From assembly GCA_012845835.1 (NCBI GenBank), contig JABAKD010000002.1:6361103-6425102 (forward strand): DNA of 64,000 nt. Reading direction: 5' to 3'. The DNA comes from Undaria pinnatifida (lineage: Eukaryota; Sar; Phaeophyceae; Laminariales; Alariaceae). The notes beneath the pieces were generated by a model, which searched no databases, was not told the DNA's origin, and was given only the letters and a program-made list of their open reading frames with translations. Position numbers and translations under genes: made by a program. Positions 45,694 through 58,525 of the stretch are shown piece after piece (the stretch's first letter is position 1; every line of letters starts with the position of its first letter).

Positions 45694-45722
45694 AACCACT
45701 ACCATTAATATAGTTACTGTAA
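45255..45722. repeat. CTA/CTG triplet tract
   Basis: About 470 bp of interrupted CTA, CTG and CCA triplets, with a purer (CTA)n segment at about 45656..45695. Open frames on both strands (poly-Leu and Tyr; poly-Val and Ser) are products of the repeat. Confidence 0.9.
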
Positions 45723-46554
45723 CTACGATCAACGCTAACCCTACGTCTAGTACTATGCCATGCACATGAGCAACCCTGCTGGCGTGAACCTTTGCGGTTG
45801 AATGTGGGGTTGCGAATCGGAACGGGCGTTCGATTGAATAGGTATCGATTTTTGCAAGCCGATTCAATGGGTTTTAAAAGGTAAACTGATACGCTTCCAT
45901 TTCGCATGATGAGGTGTAGATGCCAACGCTATGAGGCGGGCGTCAAACGAGTCCCCATTAGAGTAAAAAACGGTACGATGTACCTTCAATTAAGGGCACG
46001 ATCGCACCAGAAGCAAACCATGCCCACATTATTTTGAATTTACGGCAACCGACCTGCTATATATATGAAGGCCAGCGGAAGCAGAAAATCGTGCCCGCAG
46101 ATAGCGCTTGCTGTTTCGAAACATTGATTCGACCAGGAGCGTGCAACGTGGCTATGAACTGCGTGCCCGGTGTACTGCTTTCCGCATTCCTCAGTGCCAA
46201 CACACAGTGACACGTACCCTTGGCAGAAGGCGAAATTTGTCCCGTGGACAGAATCAACAAGAACGCGTCATGAGGCACGACTCACAGTCTCCTTGGTCTT
46301 CGTTCAATGTAGGCTACGTATTTTGTACGAGTTGTAGAAATATTAATAGGACGTCAGTTGTGTGTTCGACGACTTTAAGGTCAAAACTCATTTCTGCAAG
46401 CTGCGTTGTTGGTACTTGTAGTATACTATGTGGGTGAGTTTTCGTTAATGGGAGGGGTCCTATTATTTTGTTTATTTTATATACCAGGTTGGGTGTAGAC
46501 TAGTCTATATATTATCTAGACTAGTCTAGATAGTCTATGTAGTCCATAGTAACC
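45723..46554. other. No recognisable gene
   Basis: CTAGACTAGTCTAGATAGTC at about 46515..46534 is a short palindromic patch next to the SINE. Nothing else recognised. Confidence 0.4.
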
Positions 46555-46844
46555 GGTCGCCCCGGTGGCGTATCAGGTTATCCTCGAGCCTGGTATAGGT
46601 CAGTTTCGTGAGTTCGAGCCCCGCCGAGTGCATACTCGTATAAATTCGTTGGGACTTTTTCTTGTGGACAAATTGACTTGCGGAAAGCGCGAGAGCGTGA
46701 GTTAGCAACATTCGATGAACAATCGACGAGCAGTGGGATTGCTGAACCCTATGCGCGATAAAAATTGAAGGCGAGAACCGGGGAGGAGAAGGGACGACAC
46801 CTGTGACCACGGCTTGTCCAGAAGCTGGAAAGTGAAAGTGTGCT

Positions 46845-46877
<33 letters not shown>
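46555..46877 (+). mobile_element. SINE1 copy, best-preserved promoter
   Basis: Starts GGTCGCCCCGGTGGCGTATC. The A-box TGGCGTATCAGG (46566..46577) fits the tRNA consensus at 11 of 12 positions, and the B-box GTTCGAGCC (46612..46620) fits fully. The body runs through GACTTGCGGAAAGCGCGAGA and CACGGCTTGTCCAGAAGCTG. The tail is a pure (AT)15 at 46848..46877 instead of poly-A. About 295 bp without the tail. This is the reference copy for the family. Confidence 0.85.
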
Positions 46878-46880
<3 letters not shown>

Positions 46881-47913
46881 CTCCGATATGATGGTTGGTG
46901 TTGGTACTGTTACTCTAGGTGGTTGCACGGGGTCTGGTTAAATCATAATATGTGCCTGGTCTATGATTGCTCCGTCGGCCCATATTTGACGCGCAGATTT
47001 GAAGCATATTTATTGGCTTCGTGGGATGAAATTGATGCCGTATTTGCAGCCAACACACCGACTATGCTCTGAACTGCTTACCGTGTTTGTATCTCACTCG
47101 TCTCGATCGAACAGGCACCTATTACTATGTCTAATCCGCCCGGGGCTAGATCATTGCGGTTTCGATGCACTACGCAGAATCGCGACAGCAATGTCTGCGC
47201 GCTTGATGACCTAAGAATGAACGTCGCTGCACCGGCACCCCCGCCAATCCTTGCACGAATCACTGCACCTGCTCGTGTGGTGCTTGCGCAATTACGCTTG
47301 GCCGATCTGCGAGCGCAGCGTATTGAAACGTCTTCTTCGCGCTATGGACCGAAATATCGACGTACCCTGTTCAGCATCCCCATGTCTTTTGACCTTGAGA
47401 GCAACGTGAAGTGGCGGCGTTACGACGGTCGCAGCGTCAGCGCCACCAAGGCTGCTGGGAGCGTCGGGATTGCGGATGCCTACTTTATCGGATTCATGCA
47501 CGACGAGTTTGAAATTCCTGCGATGATACAAATATTGGAGTCTACACAACGTTCTCAACGGTGTTAACGACAGCAAGCTGAAGGTTTTCGGCAGAGCGAG
47601 ACGTTTGACGACGGAGACCGCGCTTACCTCCATTAAGAAAAACATCGCAACCTTTTAGCTTTTCGGAGTCTGCGCTGGCTGCAGAACTCAGGAGTAATCA
47701 CGGTCTATCACCAGTAAGAGCACACTATAAAGGCCTCATCGCGGGAAGGCGTCTGGCACTCAGTCCATAGTTCAGAGGTTATGGTTCATCTCTGATATTA
47801 GCACCAGGCCCATTGAGGTGAAACACACCTTGTATATGCTACCATCTCTAGGCGTGCGTCGGCTGTTAGTTCCATGGGGGTCGTTTGTCTGTTACGAAAA
47901 TACCGATTGGACT
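46878..47913. other. Possible coding fragment at 47127..47567, otherwise nothing
   Basis: A 146-residue plus-strand frame (47127..47567, starting MSNPPGARSLRFRCTTQNRD) is rich in Ala, Arg and Ser, like some brown-algal proteins. A competing minus-strand frame covers 47292..47645. I recognise no domain and no splice partner, so a real gene is unproven. Confidence 0.3.
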
Positions 47914-48168
47914 CACTCGTGCTCTGATAGAGGTAGCAAGTGTCACCTGAAATATGTTCTAATGCCGGGGCTTCTTAACCCCCAGATCTTCGGAATTAGT
48001 CCACTGTGTATTAGCGTGATTCTCGTTGTATACCTATTAAGGAACGGAATTTTTCATCTCTGGTAGCAGTTTTATTTTCCTCGTATTCGATATTTTGGAG
48101 AGGTCTTTAGCTCCTAAAATGAGGAACCTCACTAAAAAACGTGGTGCACCTCGACCATGGCACGGGTC
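47914..48168 (-). mobile_element. Family D MITE, copy 4, diverged (255 bp)
   Basis: The left end CACTCGTGCTCTGATAGAGG and right end GTGCACCTCGACCATGGCAC are recognisable but degraded. The interior CGGGGCTTCTTAACCCC and TTGGAGAGGTCTTTAGCTCC followed by ATGAGGAACCTCACTAAAAA match 36669..36919 closely. No target duplication is visible. Confidence 0.72.
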
Positions 48169-50953
48169 ATTGTCATCGTACAGGAGTATTCCTACAAGGT
48201 CAACATTCCTGGATGGCATTGTCTGATGAGCGTGTCTTGTGCGTGCAACAAAGCGTTGCGGAACCAAGTACGATACGTGTCGTGGTCCGCAGGTACCAAC
48301 CGTAAATCCTCCGGGGATTAGCGTTCCGGTGCGGTTGACGAAGAGGGTAGAGCGGCAAGTTGTTTCCAACGATGGTTACGGTCTGCGTATGCAATCCTGT
48401 TGGCGTACGAGGATGCTTTATCGTGTATTACACGTTGCGTAATCAGACAAACGCGTGTCCTGGTCCACGTGCCACGACCAAAAAAACTGCCCGAGCGTTA
48501 GCGGCCGGATATTCTTGGCGGAGAGGTCACTGCGGGCAGTGGTTGCTAATGGGGGGTGTACTTTGTGGTAAAAAACAGGTAAAAGCTTGGCTTTGTCCAG
48601 ATACCACGAGCGGCCACCCCCCAGGGGCTAGCTTTATGATATCGGTGTCGGAGAGATACACGGGAACTTGTTTTCAATGGGACCTGGAGTCTATGCATTT
48701 ACTACGGGTGATCTGTTACTGCGATGTGCGGAGAGTATACACTCGGAGCGCTTGGGCAAGCCAGATTTCGGTGACATCTTGGTGCATACACTACCAAGTA
48801 AAGACAGGTGTTGCGAAAAGGTTAGCACCGTATGGCCAAATGATTCTTGGCTGATAAAGCTCCACAATCGAGAAACAAAAAGCATTGTCGTGGACGAGCT
48901 GTTGGATTGCCGCTGGTGCGCCGTTTATGGTCTCCAATCTAGGCGTTAACATGTGCGTATAGTTGAACCTTAACTACTTATCAAGTACATATTTTGCGCT
49001 AGGTATAACCTGTCTTACACGACGACTCTCGGATAAACGACGTGCTATCCCGAACGTAGCTAACATCAAAGGCCCAACTCCATATACCGCATGCTCTTTG
49101 TGTATGAGTACCTGTTCCTGGGCATATGATTGTGTACGGGATAGGGCGATTAGGACAAAGCTTGATACTAATTATTGACGTTGTTTTAGCACTTTTGTTG
49201 CTCACCATAATTTTTTTATATAACGTCAGGTTTACGCGAAGCACAGGTGCTGTCCACGCGACGGAGAGGTTGGGACCTAGCTGCTAGTGCCAGACTCAGT
49301 TGGGAGACAAAATGTTGTAGCCTGTGACGTGTCGGCGAATATTTTCACCGGCCTTGTTGTAAAGCTAATTGCAATGATACAAAGGGTGACGAATTCTCGG
49401 TCGGCACGTTCGCACCTATACGAAGTGTGCATTTTATGACGTTAGTACCATTCATTGTACGTGTCTACCCCCAGCAGCTTATTCGCCGTTTATTGCCCCG
49501 ACCTTCTTCATGACGTGCCCGTGTGATTTAACGTGCAAGGTAGCGCTACGTCAGGCGCGTGCTGCCACAAGGGTACGTAGCATTGGTATATTGACAGAAC
49601 ACTTTCTGACAGACGGCGCTGCTCACTGGATGAGCTGACCGATACTGTTGGAATATTCTACTATTAACATTTTTACAGTAGTAGTATTCCTCGTCCGCTT
49701 TTCCTTGGGATCGTCCATCGGGTTAAACGTGAATTGATTCGCAAATATTGCCTTCAGTGAAACATACAGATTATCAGAGGAATTGCGCTAGGAAAGGTAG
49801 GTGTTGCCCCTCCTATACCGTGCATGGCGTTTGCGTTCGCGCATGGCAGCCGGGACTCGTAAGGGCGTTTGTCTCAAGCTCACGGCCGCAAAACCATTTT
49901 TTTTGTTGTGTTGTTTCGCAGTCGACAATGTCGCAGGGACCTACCTTCGTCGTTGGTTGTTGATGCACGGTAAAAAAATCGGATACCCTCGCAACCCTGC
50001 AGCTTTCATCCACGTACTAATAGTGAGTTCTGATGGCCCTTCGCTTATTTTCACGGTTATTTGTCTCAATTGCGCGGCATTTGCTCCACCGCGCTTTCGC
50101 GCGTACCTCGCCTACGCAAAGTAGGATTTCGCTTCACAAGATGACGTACACGACACATCATGGAACACACCGCGTGAATTGGAATAAGACGGCATCATCC
50201 GAAATACAGGTTAACTCCCCAAGAAACGCATGTACGTGTTGTTGGAATGCTGACGGAGATATACGTCATAAAGCACCGCTGAGACCACAGCCAGTCTGGC
50301 TCAAATAATATTTTCACGTCTTTTAAAAACGACAATGCCTTACAACAGATTTCATCTCGAGCACGTACCGGTATGTGCCAGTTGGATATGATTCCTCGTA
50401 ACAATTGTCCAGAAAAGCCGGTAACAGATGCCAAACGGACATATCGTAAGGCAGCCTGAAAGAGGGGTAATACTGATAATTGTACACTACAGCAGTTGCT
50501 GAATAAGTCAAGGCCGTTCTCGATATCGTGTCGAAAGCAGGATTGGTGGTAGCAGGAGATAGGAATAAGGTTTTGTCATGGGGCTGTAGTGTAGGTAAGT
50601 GTGGTCAGCCCTCCGGAAAGCTGAACGTCGTTTCGTCGAATGTCGGCCAATGATCGTTGCAGGTTAAGGTGGTGTGCTGGTAGAGATTTGTGCTAGAACG
50701 TTTTAAGCTTGCATTTTGTCGGGAGAAGTATTACTTTAGTTTCGGTGTACGATTCCGCTGCAGACGGAGAGGGGAACCATGATGGTGAGGAAGTTAGGAA
50801 TATATCCACGCTGACGACGGCGCACGGTTTCACAGATCTGGCTTGCGAAAGGCTGCCTCATCCACATCCTAGAATGACGGGCAATATTATGATAATGAAT
50901 GGCTGACGACATATATATGTCGCTTTCTGTGCAGAGCTCCACCCTCACTCTAA
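48169..50953. other. No recognisable gene
   Basis: The longest plus-strand frame (48360..48854) has no domain and is contested. No shared repeat recognised in this stretch. Confidence 0.4.
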
Positions 50954-51220
50954 AACCCATGCTACAATGGAGATTCACCGCTGTTGTTTTAGGTTCCTCA
51001 ATTAGGGAGCTTAAGATTTCTCCCAAAAACGATTTGGAGAAAAATAAAAACGCTTCGTACCGGACGAAAAATCCCATTGCTTAGGTACACAACGAGAATC
51101 ATATTCACAAGAGAAAAGAAAGGGAAAAAAAACTCCCACGATTTGGTCTTAAGGAGCCCCGTCATTCCGAAAACACTTCACACGGAAAGTGATAACACCT
51201 CTATCATCGTAGCACGCGTC
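50954..51220 (+). mobile_element. Family D MITE, copy 5 (267 bp)
   Basis: Left end AACCCATGCTACAATGGAGA, right end CTCTATCATCGTAGCACGCG. The interior GGTTCCTCAATTAGGGAGCT and TTAAGGAGCCCCGTCATTCC is nearly identical to copy 1 at 20385..20630, so these two form a subgroup. The flanks CTAA and CGAA agree at three of four bases, consistent with a decayed 4-bp duplication. Confidence 0.8.
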
Positions 51221-51684
51221 CGAACCCAAATCCCCAAGACCACATCTTTAGTCTACCAACAAAACACCATCCTGTACTCATGAGCGTCATTACTCGGGGA
51301 GGGAGCAATTTCCCGCGAGCTGATCAGTGAGACCAAGACCATGCACGAAGTCCATGGGATGTTTCGAGTAGCAGAGATACAATGTAAGAATGTAGAAGGG
51401 AGGCTCCGGAAAGACGTTTGTCTTGATTTCGGAGTCGAAGCAACGACTTTTGACCGATGTCGTACTTTGAATTATTAGACTGTATGTATGTGCGTTTCGT
51501 TGTTTGGCACAACACTACCATGTGTTTCGGATTTGGGTGATTTGGAATTTGAATCATTGAGTGGAAATATGTCATTTCGGCTGGAGTTTTGCAATGAAAA
51601 CTGGAGCTTCTTCGCGATGTCAGCAGTAAAACTGTGTTGATGTGTGCACAACCCGGAGACGCCTCCGTTAGGTTTTGGAGCTGC
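51221..51684. other. No recognisable gene
   Basis: A 73-residue minus-strand frame at 51475..51696 (Ser/Asn-rich) is unrecognised and ends at the neighbouring MITE. Confidence 0.4.
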
Positions 51685-51954
51685 TGTAGAGTCCAACGCT
51701 AGAGGTGCAGCAGGGGTTTCCGAGCTCCTAACTGGATGAGCTCAATACATCACCCAAAACAGGACTTTGAAGACATCCCTTCGCGAAAAGCCGACCGATG
51801 TTTCTATGTTCTATTCTAACAAACGTGAACCCGCAAAAACATTTTACTCACCCAAGACAGTTCCACACTTAACGAGCGCAAGTTAACCGGTCAGAACGAC
51901 CGCTTGGCCCAAAAGGTGCAACCTCCACCCCCACCGAGGGATGACTCTGTATGG
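51685..51954 (+). mobile_element. Family I MITE, copy 2 (about 270 bp)
   Basis: Homologous along its length to the intronic element at 21699..21954: GAGTCCAACGCTAGAGGTGC at left, CGAGCTCCTAACTGGATGAG in the first hairpin, CTTTGAAGACATCCCTTCG within, and GGTGCAACC followed by ACCGAGGGATGACTCTGTAT at right. Its terminal inverted repeats have decayed. Confidence 0.65.
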
Positions 51955-53559
51955 ATTGCTCCATTTACCTGCAATTCACCCACCCGATGATCGTTTTTGT
52001 AACTGCGGGCAGATTATCCCAGCTACGGCGGCTGATTGTTGATTACAGGGGCGACCAGTATATACTATGGGTTATGAATTTTCTCTTTGATATTGGATTT
52101 CGGTCTTTGGTTTGTGGATTTTGGAACTGAGTTGTTGGGCTTCGGATTTGGAATCAAGATTTTGAAGATTGGTTCCGGATTACGTACAGACGTTTTGGCT
52201 CTTGGCTTTCGGAGTGAATTTCATGGGCTTTAGGTCTGCAGTCTATGTTATTATTTTCTGTCACAGCGCTGTGCTGGAAGGGCCTTGATTGTAAGAATTT
52301 TTCACTGGCTCGTTTTGTGTATAGTACATGTTAAAATGGTGTCGCGCCATCGAAGTTATAGAACAGGGACAATGTTGATTGTGGTTGCATTCTGATACAG
52401 ACATTATGGTTGTTGGAGGAAATACATGGTTTGGCCGGATGTTCTCGTGCCCCCATCATTCTACATGTGTTCGGCGAGTTCCATACTCTATATATGGTCT
52501 ATTTGGGTACCTGCCGGTAGCACCACGTCTCAATTCTGTCCACACCTAGAAAAGCTGTCTCACTTCGGGCACGAAAACAGATACCGTTCGACACCAAACC
52601 CCGCAATATCCTATCCATTGAGCTGGCAGAGAAGATACACCGATATCTTAAGGTGGAAATGTTCTGCGCACAAACTCTGACTGCGTAGGATGGAGAAAAA
52701 AGGTACTTCACTCCGTTGCGCTTGTACGTCATGGCTGCAAGGTTTTCATGCTCAGTAGGCTCCGTGCTTTTCGATATGGTCGAATTGGTCTAGCAGAGAC
52801 ACACGCCATTATCACGATTCTAAGCGGAACCCTGAGCAGACTTCCCTTGCGCTATCGGAACCGTTGAACATTGTCAACTTATTTCTATGGGATATTTGCC
52901 TCTATTGCTTATGCGCAGTGGAAAACAGTAGCCAGAGGGATTGGTAACCGTGACGATTTGTTGTCAACAAAAAAATGGGCTTCGCCCTATGTAACGCGTC
53001 TTTCGACCGCAGATATAGGTTCAGTCACATTGGAATCCGCCTACTGCATTCGGCCCTGATCTGTGCGCCGTTTCAAGTGTGGGCCTTATTGACGAAAAAA
53101 CCTTGTGTCCGAGGGTCGCAGTCATTACAGTATTCAGTATGAGTGTTAATTCCACAAGGACGGCAAAGCTGTTGGAGGCTCTTCGTCGCCAGACGCATGA
53201 TACGAGAGGGGTCCATCCAAACTTTGTCAGGCTCCACACGTCCAGAGATACTAACCGCACCCGAAGGCTGAATTCGATTATTTTGAACTGTTCAACCCGA
53301 CGAACAGTGCCATCCGGTAAGTGTGAAACGGACAATATCGTCAACGCGAATGGTGTGCAAACGACAATAGGTGGCACCCTGTTGAGAAGGCCCATCCGCC
53401 AGAGACATTTCGTCAATCAGGTCCTAAGACCCGTATCGTAGATATTATCAACTTGTGTGCATTGGTGGATGACGACGGTACCTATTGGTGTATAATCGAC
53501 CTAATCTAGTTCGACGTTACGAAACAGGATACAGGAGCACTCATTGAACCATCTGCTGG
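51955..53559. other. No recognisable gene; G/T-rich patch
   Basis: About 52040..52245 is strand-asymmetric, rich in TTGGATTTCGG-like words. A 131-residue minus-strand frame (53021..53416) and an overlapping 120-residue plus-strand frame (53079..53441) compete, and neither has a domain. Confidence 0.4.
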
Positions 53560-54220
53560 TACAAACAGCAGCAAAAGTGCCAGACCAGCAGCAACAGCAG
53601 CAGCATCATTATACCAGCTTCACTAGCACCTAGCATCACCAGCAGGGTCTAGTACGTTCTCGCGCTTATTGGTGGAAGTATTTGCAACTTTCTATAGAGG
53701 TATGTGGAAACCTCCGTAGAAGAGGTGAAAAAAATCAAGTAAGTGGTGCAAGCTTCCATAGATTGGTTCACGTCCGGTGGATGTCGTGGATGCTTCCACG
53801 AGAAGGTAAATGACGTGGGCGAACCCACCAGCAGCATTAGCCACCGGACCAGCAGCACCAGCAGCGCCACTTGCGGCAGCGGCGGTAGCTGCGTCAGCGT
53901 CGATAAAGCCTAAGGAGTGAGAAGAGGCGGAAATGACATGAATTCCAGCACTCTAAACAAGCATAACAAGCACGCGAAACAACTTCTATGGCACACCCTT
54001 TCGCCCGTACAAGCAACCGTATAAGCGCAGCAGCAGCGGCACAAGAAACAGGCGAAGAAGAAGCATCTTCAACAACAGCGGAAGCAGTAGCAGCAACAGC
54101 AGAATCAGAAAAAACTGTAAAAATAGCACCGGAAGAGTTGGTGTGCCGGCACGGCGGTGTAGCGGCGGTGGTAGGTAGTGGCGGTGTTGGCTGTGGCGGT
54201 ACTGGTGTCGAAGCCTGAAG
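53560..54220. repeat. Interrupted CAG/AGC triplet patches
   Basis: CAGCAGCAACAGCAGCAGCA lies near 53587..53606, and further CAGCA and GCGGCGG runs occur at 53825..53895 and 54027..54215. An Ala/Glu-rich plus-strand frame (53994..54218) and a minus-strand frame (53894..54310) follow the repeat. A real exon here cannot be excluded but is not supported. Confidence 0.6.
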
Positions 54221-56780
54221 AACGTGCTTCCGTCTCAACGAAGCTTGGAATTTCGTACGACTGATGCTGTCGGAAATCCTTCTACGATTGCGAACAATAT
54301 TTTCCCCCATGTACTATTAATGTAGTCTATGCTTCAGGAATTTTCAACGGGGTCCCTATTTCAAAAGCGTGGTCACAGTTTTACGTCCACAATCGTTCGT
54401 AACTGGTGCTGGTGCTTGTTGAATCACTCCTCGTGTTGTGGTATTGTTCGTATCACGTAGGATCCACGCATTAACACCTACCAGTATGTACATACCAGAC
54501 TTTTTATCCCAACTGGAGCGCAAGACCCCCGTTGCAAATCAAAGCAGGCATAAGCTCCAAAAGCCAGGGAGTATCGACAAATATATCGACCAATGTATAT
54601 GGAGGCGAATATCAGACTTGGAACATGCGGAACATGTATAAAGTGCAAGATCGGGTTCCCACCCACAAGAGTCAGACAGCTGAGTGCCAGTCTCCCACGC
54701 ATACCGAGACAGTCCGCAATCTGACAGTGAGATGACTGGTAACACCCGTAACGTTAACCCTCACTAGGCAGATCTACCCGGCCTGCTGGCATCGGTTGTG
54801 GATATGTTGGATTAGACAGGGACTACCGCTAAAATGGCATGCACGCAAAAAGCAGAAATTACACTGGCATTAAGTACAGTAAAAACTCAGAACAAAAACA
54901 TGCGCTAAGCTCAATTGTCCACCGACACCCGGAGACTCAGGAGACGTGTAAGCACAGCCCCACGAAGAGTCCCATTGGTAATGCATGCAAAAATGTATGT
55001 ACGAATCGACCATTATGCGCTGTGGTAAGATGGGTCAGGCACATTCATTGCGGCTCTCTAGCTTTGTTATCCTATCCGTTTGGACCAAGCGCATCTCCCC
55101 CCCGGCTAAAACAGCAGTTGTTACAAATATTAGGTGTACAGCCAATATACTGTACGTCATCGCATAGCAAATACAATGATGTTACCACCATTATGTGACG
55201 ACCTCGTGTTGGGTCTCAGGGGGAATTTATCACAATCCGAAATACAGGTTTTGGCTTCCGTCTGGCCTAAACTCCAAGAATCTTGCGGTATAAAACGCTT
55301 CCGAACGCGTGTTGTATAGTCTATATATATTGTATATACGCCGGTACTTGGCAGTTGTTTGGACACATTTCTTACGCCAATCTCGGATGACGCAGTGTAT
55401 AGCCAACACTGCCGTACTCGTCTTCACTGTTCGACGCTGTTTCCTTGTGAATTCCCAACGGGTTTGATGGTTTAATAAATTGTGCACCTCAGAGTTCAGA
55501 TTGTCAATTCTCGGCGGTAAGTATACTGGGTGTCAAGTTCAGAAATGACCAATGACCAAAATGCCGCGCGGCTTGTCCAACAGACGGTGCTGCATCGAAC
55601 CGTATGTACGACCTCCATTTAGAGCAGTTTTCCCTGACGGCGCGTACGTATATATCTAGTTTATGATGTTGTACAACTTATTATATGCGTGTACATCGTT
55701 TGCTTGTACACGTTGTACTTGTGTGCATAAGAAATTTGTTGGACCGTACATATATACCGCAGAAACTACCTATTAGCACGGATAATAGCACACGTCCCTT
55801 GGACAACAACTCCCCTATCAAAACACACCTGGGTTTCATCTTCTGTTTCGACCGTCATTTTATCACTATCTTACCGGGGACTCGTTAACTACCACCCCCC
55901 CCTTTCCGACATACTCCTTAAAAATACCAAGTTAGAGCAAAGGACCGCAACCGTTGGACACCCCGTCCACTTACAATCCAACACGCACCCACTGATATAG
56001 ATAGCATTACCAGCATTCAGACATCTTTCTGCGCGCCATCCGTGTGAGCCAATCGAGCCTGAGGCCCGGACGCCACCGGTACCTGCTGCAGCAGCACCTC
56101 GAGCGGAGATCACATCGTTTTCTTCCGGGTCGATCCCGCCTAACAGTGCGAGTGCTGGTGGTACTGTCACCCCAGCCGTGGCTCAAGCCCCCACGACAGG
56201 TACTAGCACGGATAAAGCGCCAAAGCTATGGAAGCAACGCCCAACCACTTCAGCCACAGGGCTTTAGACGCCGGCCGCAGCTCTAGATTTGGCAGTCACA
56301 CACACCCCCCTTAGTATGTTGGTGTCTGTTCACCCTCCACACCAATGAAAGATACCACTAGCCACCTCGTCGTGACACACCATGTCATCTGATCGAGTCT
56401 GTTCATACTCGTCAGCAACCGAGTCCTGTTATCAGACTCCCTCGTCATCACATTTCGTCGTTATCAAACCCCATCGCTATCATACCTACCAGCGCCGAGG
56501 ATCCCGTGCATGGTGTGTGCCACCGGGTGTACGCTAGATAAAATGAAAGCACTCCCGGTGATGATATTCCCAAAGGTCAAAACGTTATCACCGGGGGGTG
56601 CTTCCATCCGTGCTATACGGCATGCTTAAGAAGTGGATACATAGCAGCATATGATACATGCGTATTGTACATTCGCAAAAATGTGTGAATGCGGCAAACC
56701 AAACGGGAAAACTAAAACCGCTGTTGTGGCATCAACAATTGAGCTTTAGAGTCAGAATCTCATACTGTATTATAAAAATA
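54221..56780. other. No recognisable gene
   Basis: Only short frames on both strands and no repeat shared with the rest of the window. Confidence 0.4.
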
Positions 56781-57021
56781 AAATACACTCCAGCTGTGAG
56801 ATCGAATGTTTTGTCGAATTCATATTTGCAAGCTGTGTGATACTCCGATCGCGCGGATTGCGGGTTGTGTGTCCTCGTTAACGATATAAGTCGGCGACTT
56901 CCCTTACAACTACAGTATAGCTATCAGGGTCACCAGGGTGGTGTTAGGCAGTCTGTGCGCGGAAACTAAAAGCCCATTTCTGAGGGAGACAAAATTTGAC
57001 AGCTGTGGAAGGAAATGCATC
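56781..57021 (-). repeat. Family A, 3' part only, copy
   Basis: AAATACACTCCAGCTGTGAG, GTGTCCTCGTTAACGATATA, CTATCAGGGTCACCAGGGTG and GAGACAAAATTTGACAGCTG follow the same order as 13137..13375. The upstream C-rich and G-rich blocks of the longer copies are missing. Confidence 0.75.
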
Positions 57022-58095
57022 AGTGTATCAAGTCAAGTGTATCCTGTATGTCGTATAACCTGTGAGGGGGAGGGCAGTTTATCATCACATTGAAGGATGT
57101 ACCAAGTACGCTCAAGTATATTTCGCTTACGTTGATATCCGCTGCAGCCCCAAACTCATCCTGCAAATATCGAACTCAAAATACTTGTTCGCACATTTTG
57201 CATTTTTCCTTCACTATTGCAATATAAAAATCTTCAGTATTACCTTGGTGGAAGGACCTCTTGGCTCCTGAAAATCAGAGAACAGTTCTTTCTTTGCAAC
57301 GTATTAGAGGTAAGTAAGTATAAAAAGAAGAGGGAGCCGCTTTGACTGCAATGAATATTTATTGTACACCTAAAACATAAGCTTGAATTTCGAAGTACAT
57401 GTCTAAGACATGTGAATGTAGCCCTGAGATCGACTGTCTCGTCGGCTCACGTGATTGCAAGCTGTGTGCATGTTGTGATGACTAGCTCGCACGTACGTGC
57501 TATCTACCGTGTACGGGGTATATATGACCTCACAAGGAATGCATTACAGTATTATTTCGTCGGTCTTTAATGTTTCAGCAGCAGAAAGACCCCTCTGATT
57601 ACCGCGATTTTTGGAAGAGCAAGATAAACCAAATAATTAATACGCAACGTATCGTTGTGGACGACCGAACGGGTACAAACGTCACTTTTATTTCTTTTCG
57701 TCTTTCGTTCCGGCATATGGAGAGAAAAGCCTAGGTCACCACCATTCCACAAGCTGCTTGTCAAGTTAACTCAATTGCATTCGAGCGTTGTTAGCTGTTG
57801 GCTGGCGTATCGTTCAGTGCCTGTGACAACGACAGCGCGAGCCGTCCGTATCAAACGCCATATACACACATACATACTCGTAGATACATGCTACATACGG
57901 ATTGAGATTACAGTGCTGAGTTGATAGCACGACCGTTTGTATTATGTATGAGGTCACTAGCAACAGGCATTAACATATGGCGCGATGTACTGCCACTACT
58001 ACTGACTGTTTAGTGTAGTGGTGGATTATGATAAGCTTTTCAGGAGGACAACACGCACGTTAATTGGGGCAAACGACTTTGATTGTGTGTTGCTA
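57022..58095. other. No recognisable gene
   Basis: No coding or repeat signal recognised. Confidence 0.4.
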
Positions 58096-58525
58096 TAAGG
58101 CTTAGTTTGGGTAAGCTATTGGTTAACCTTTTGCAAGTGGTCAAACGGACCAATACCCCACTAATACCCCAACAAATGGCGTCGTCGACAGACCATGGGC
58201 TTTTTGAGTCGTGGGTTCAAGTCCCACATCCACCATGGAAAACCTTGTTAGACTTTCCCCCTGTCGAACTTGAAAAATACTCTCCCCGGTATACCCACAG
58301 GAAATAAAACTGCTTGGGTAATCGACAGTTCCGCCCGTATATCCGGGCTGCCTGCTATCCCGCCGTTCCAGGGGGGCAGAGTGTCATAAGGCTTAGTTTG
58401 GGTAAGCTATTGGTTAACCTTTTGCAGGTGGTCCAACGGACTAATACCCCACTAATACCTTGACAGAAGCTATTGGTTAACCTTCCCCAGTTGTGAACGG
58501 ACTAATACCCCACTCATTTCTTAAT
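58096..58525 (+). repeat. 72-bp direct repeats around a tRNA-like T-arm
   Basis: Near-identical units at 58096..58167 and 58386..58457 begin ATAAGGCTTAGTTTGGGTAA and continue GCTATTGGTTAACCTTTTGC and GGACTAATACCCCACTAATA-like text. A third, partial unit is at 58467..58520. Between the first two lies GTGGGTTCAAGTCCCAC (58211..58227), a perfect T-arm (5-bp stem, 7-base loop), followed by ATCCACCA as in a tRNA 3' end. No 5' acceptor partner (GGTGGAT) is visible, so this is a fragment of a tRNA-derived element. Confidence 0.7.

Noticed and set aside
45280-45867. 195-codon minus-strand Val/Ser-rich frame
   Set aside because: It follows the CTA/CTG triplet tract and loses character outside it.
53894-54310. 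Ala/Ser-rich frames on both strands
   Set aside because: Driven by CAG/AGC patches; no domain or splice support, though an exon cannot be fully excluded.
58211-58235. Functional tRNA gene
   Set aside because: Only the T-arm and a 3' acceptor-like strand are present; the matching 5' acceptor and a clear anticodon arm are missing.
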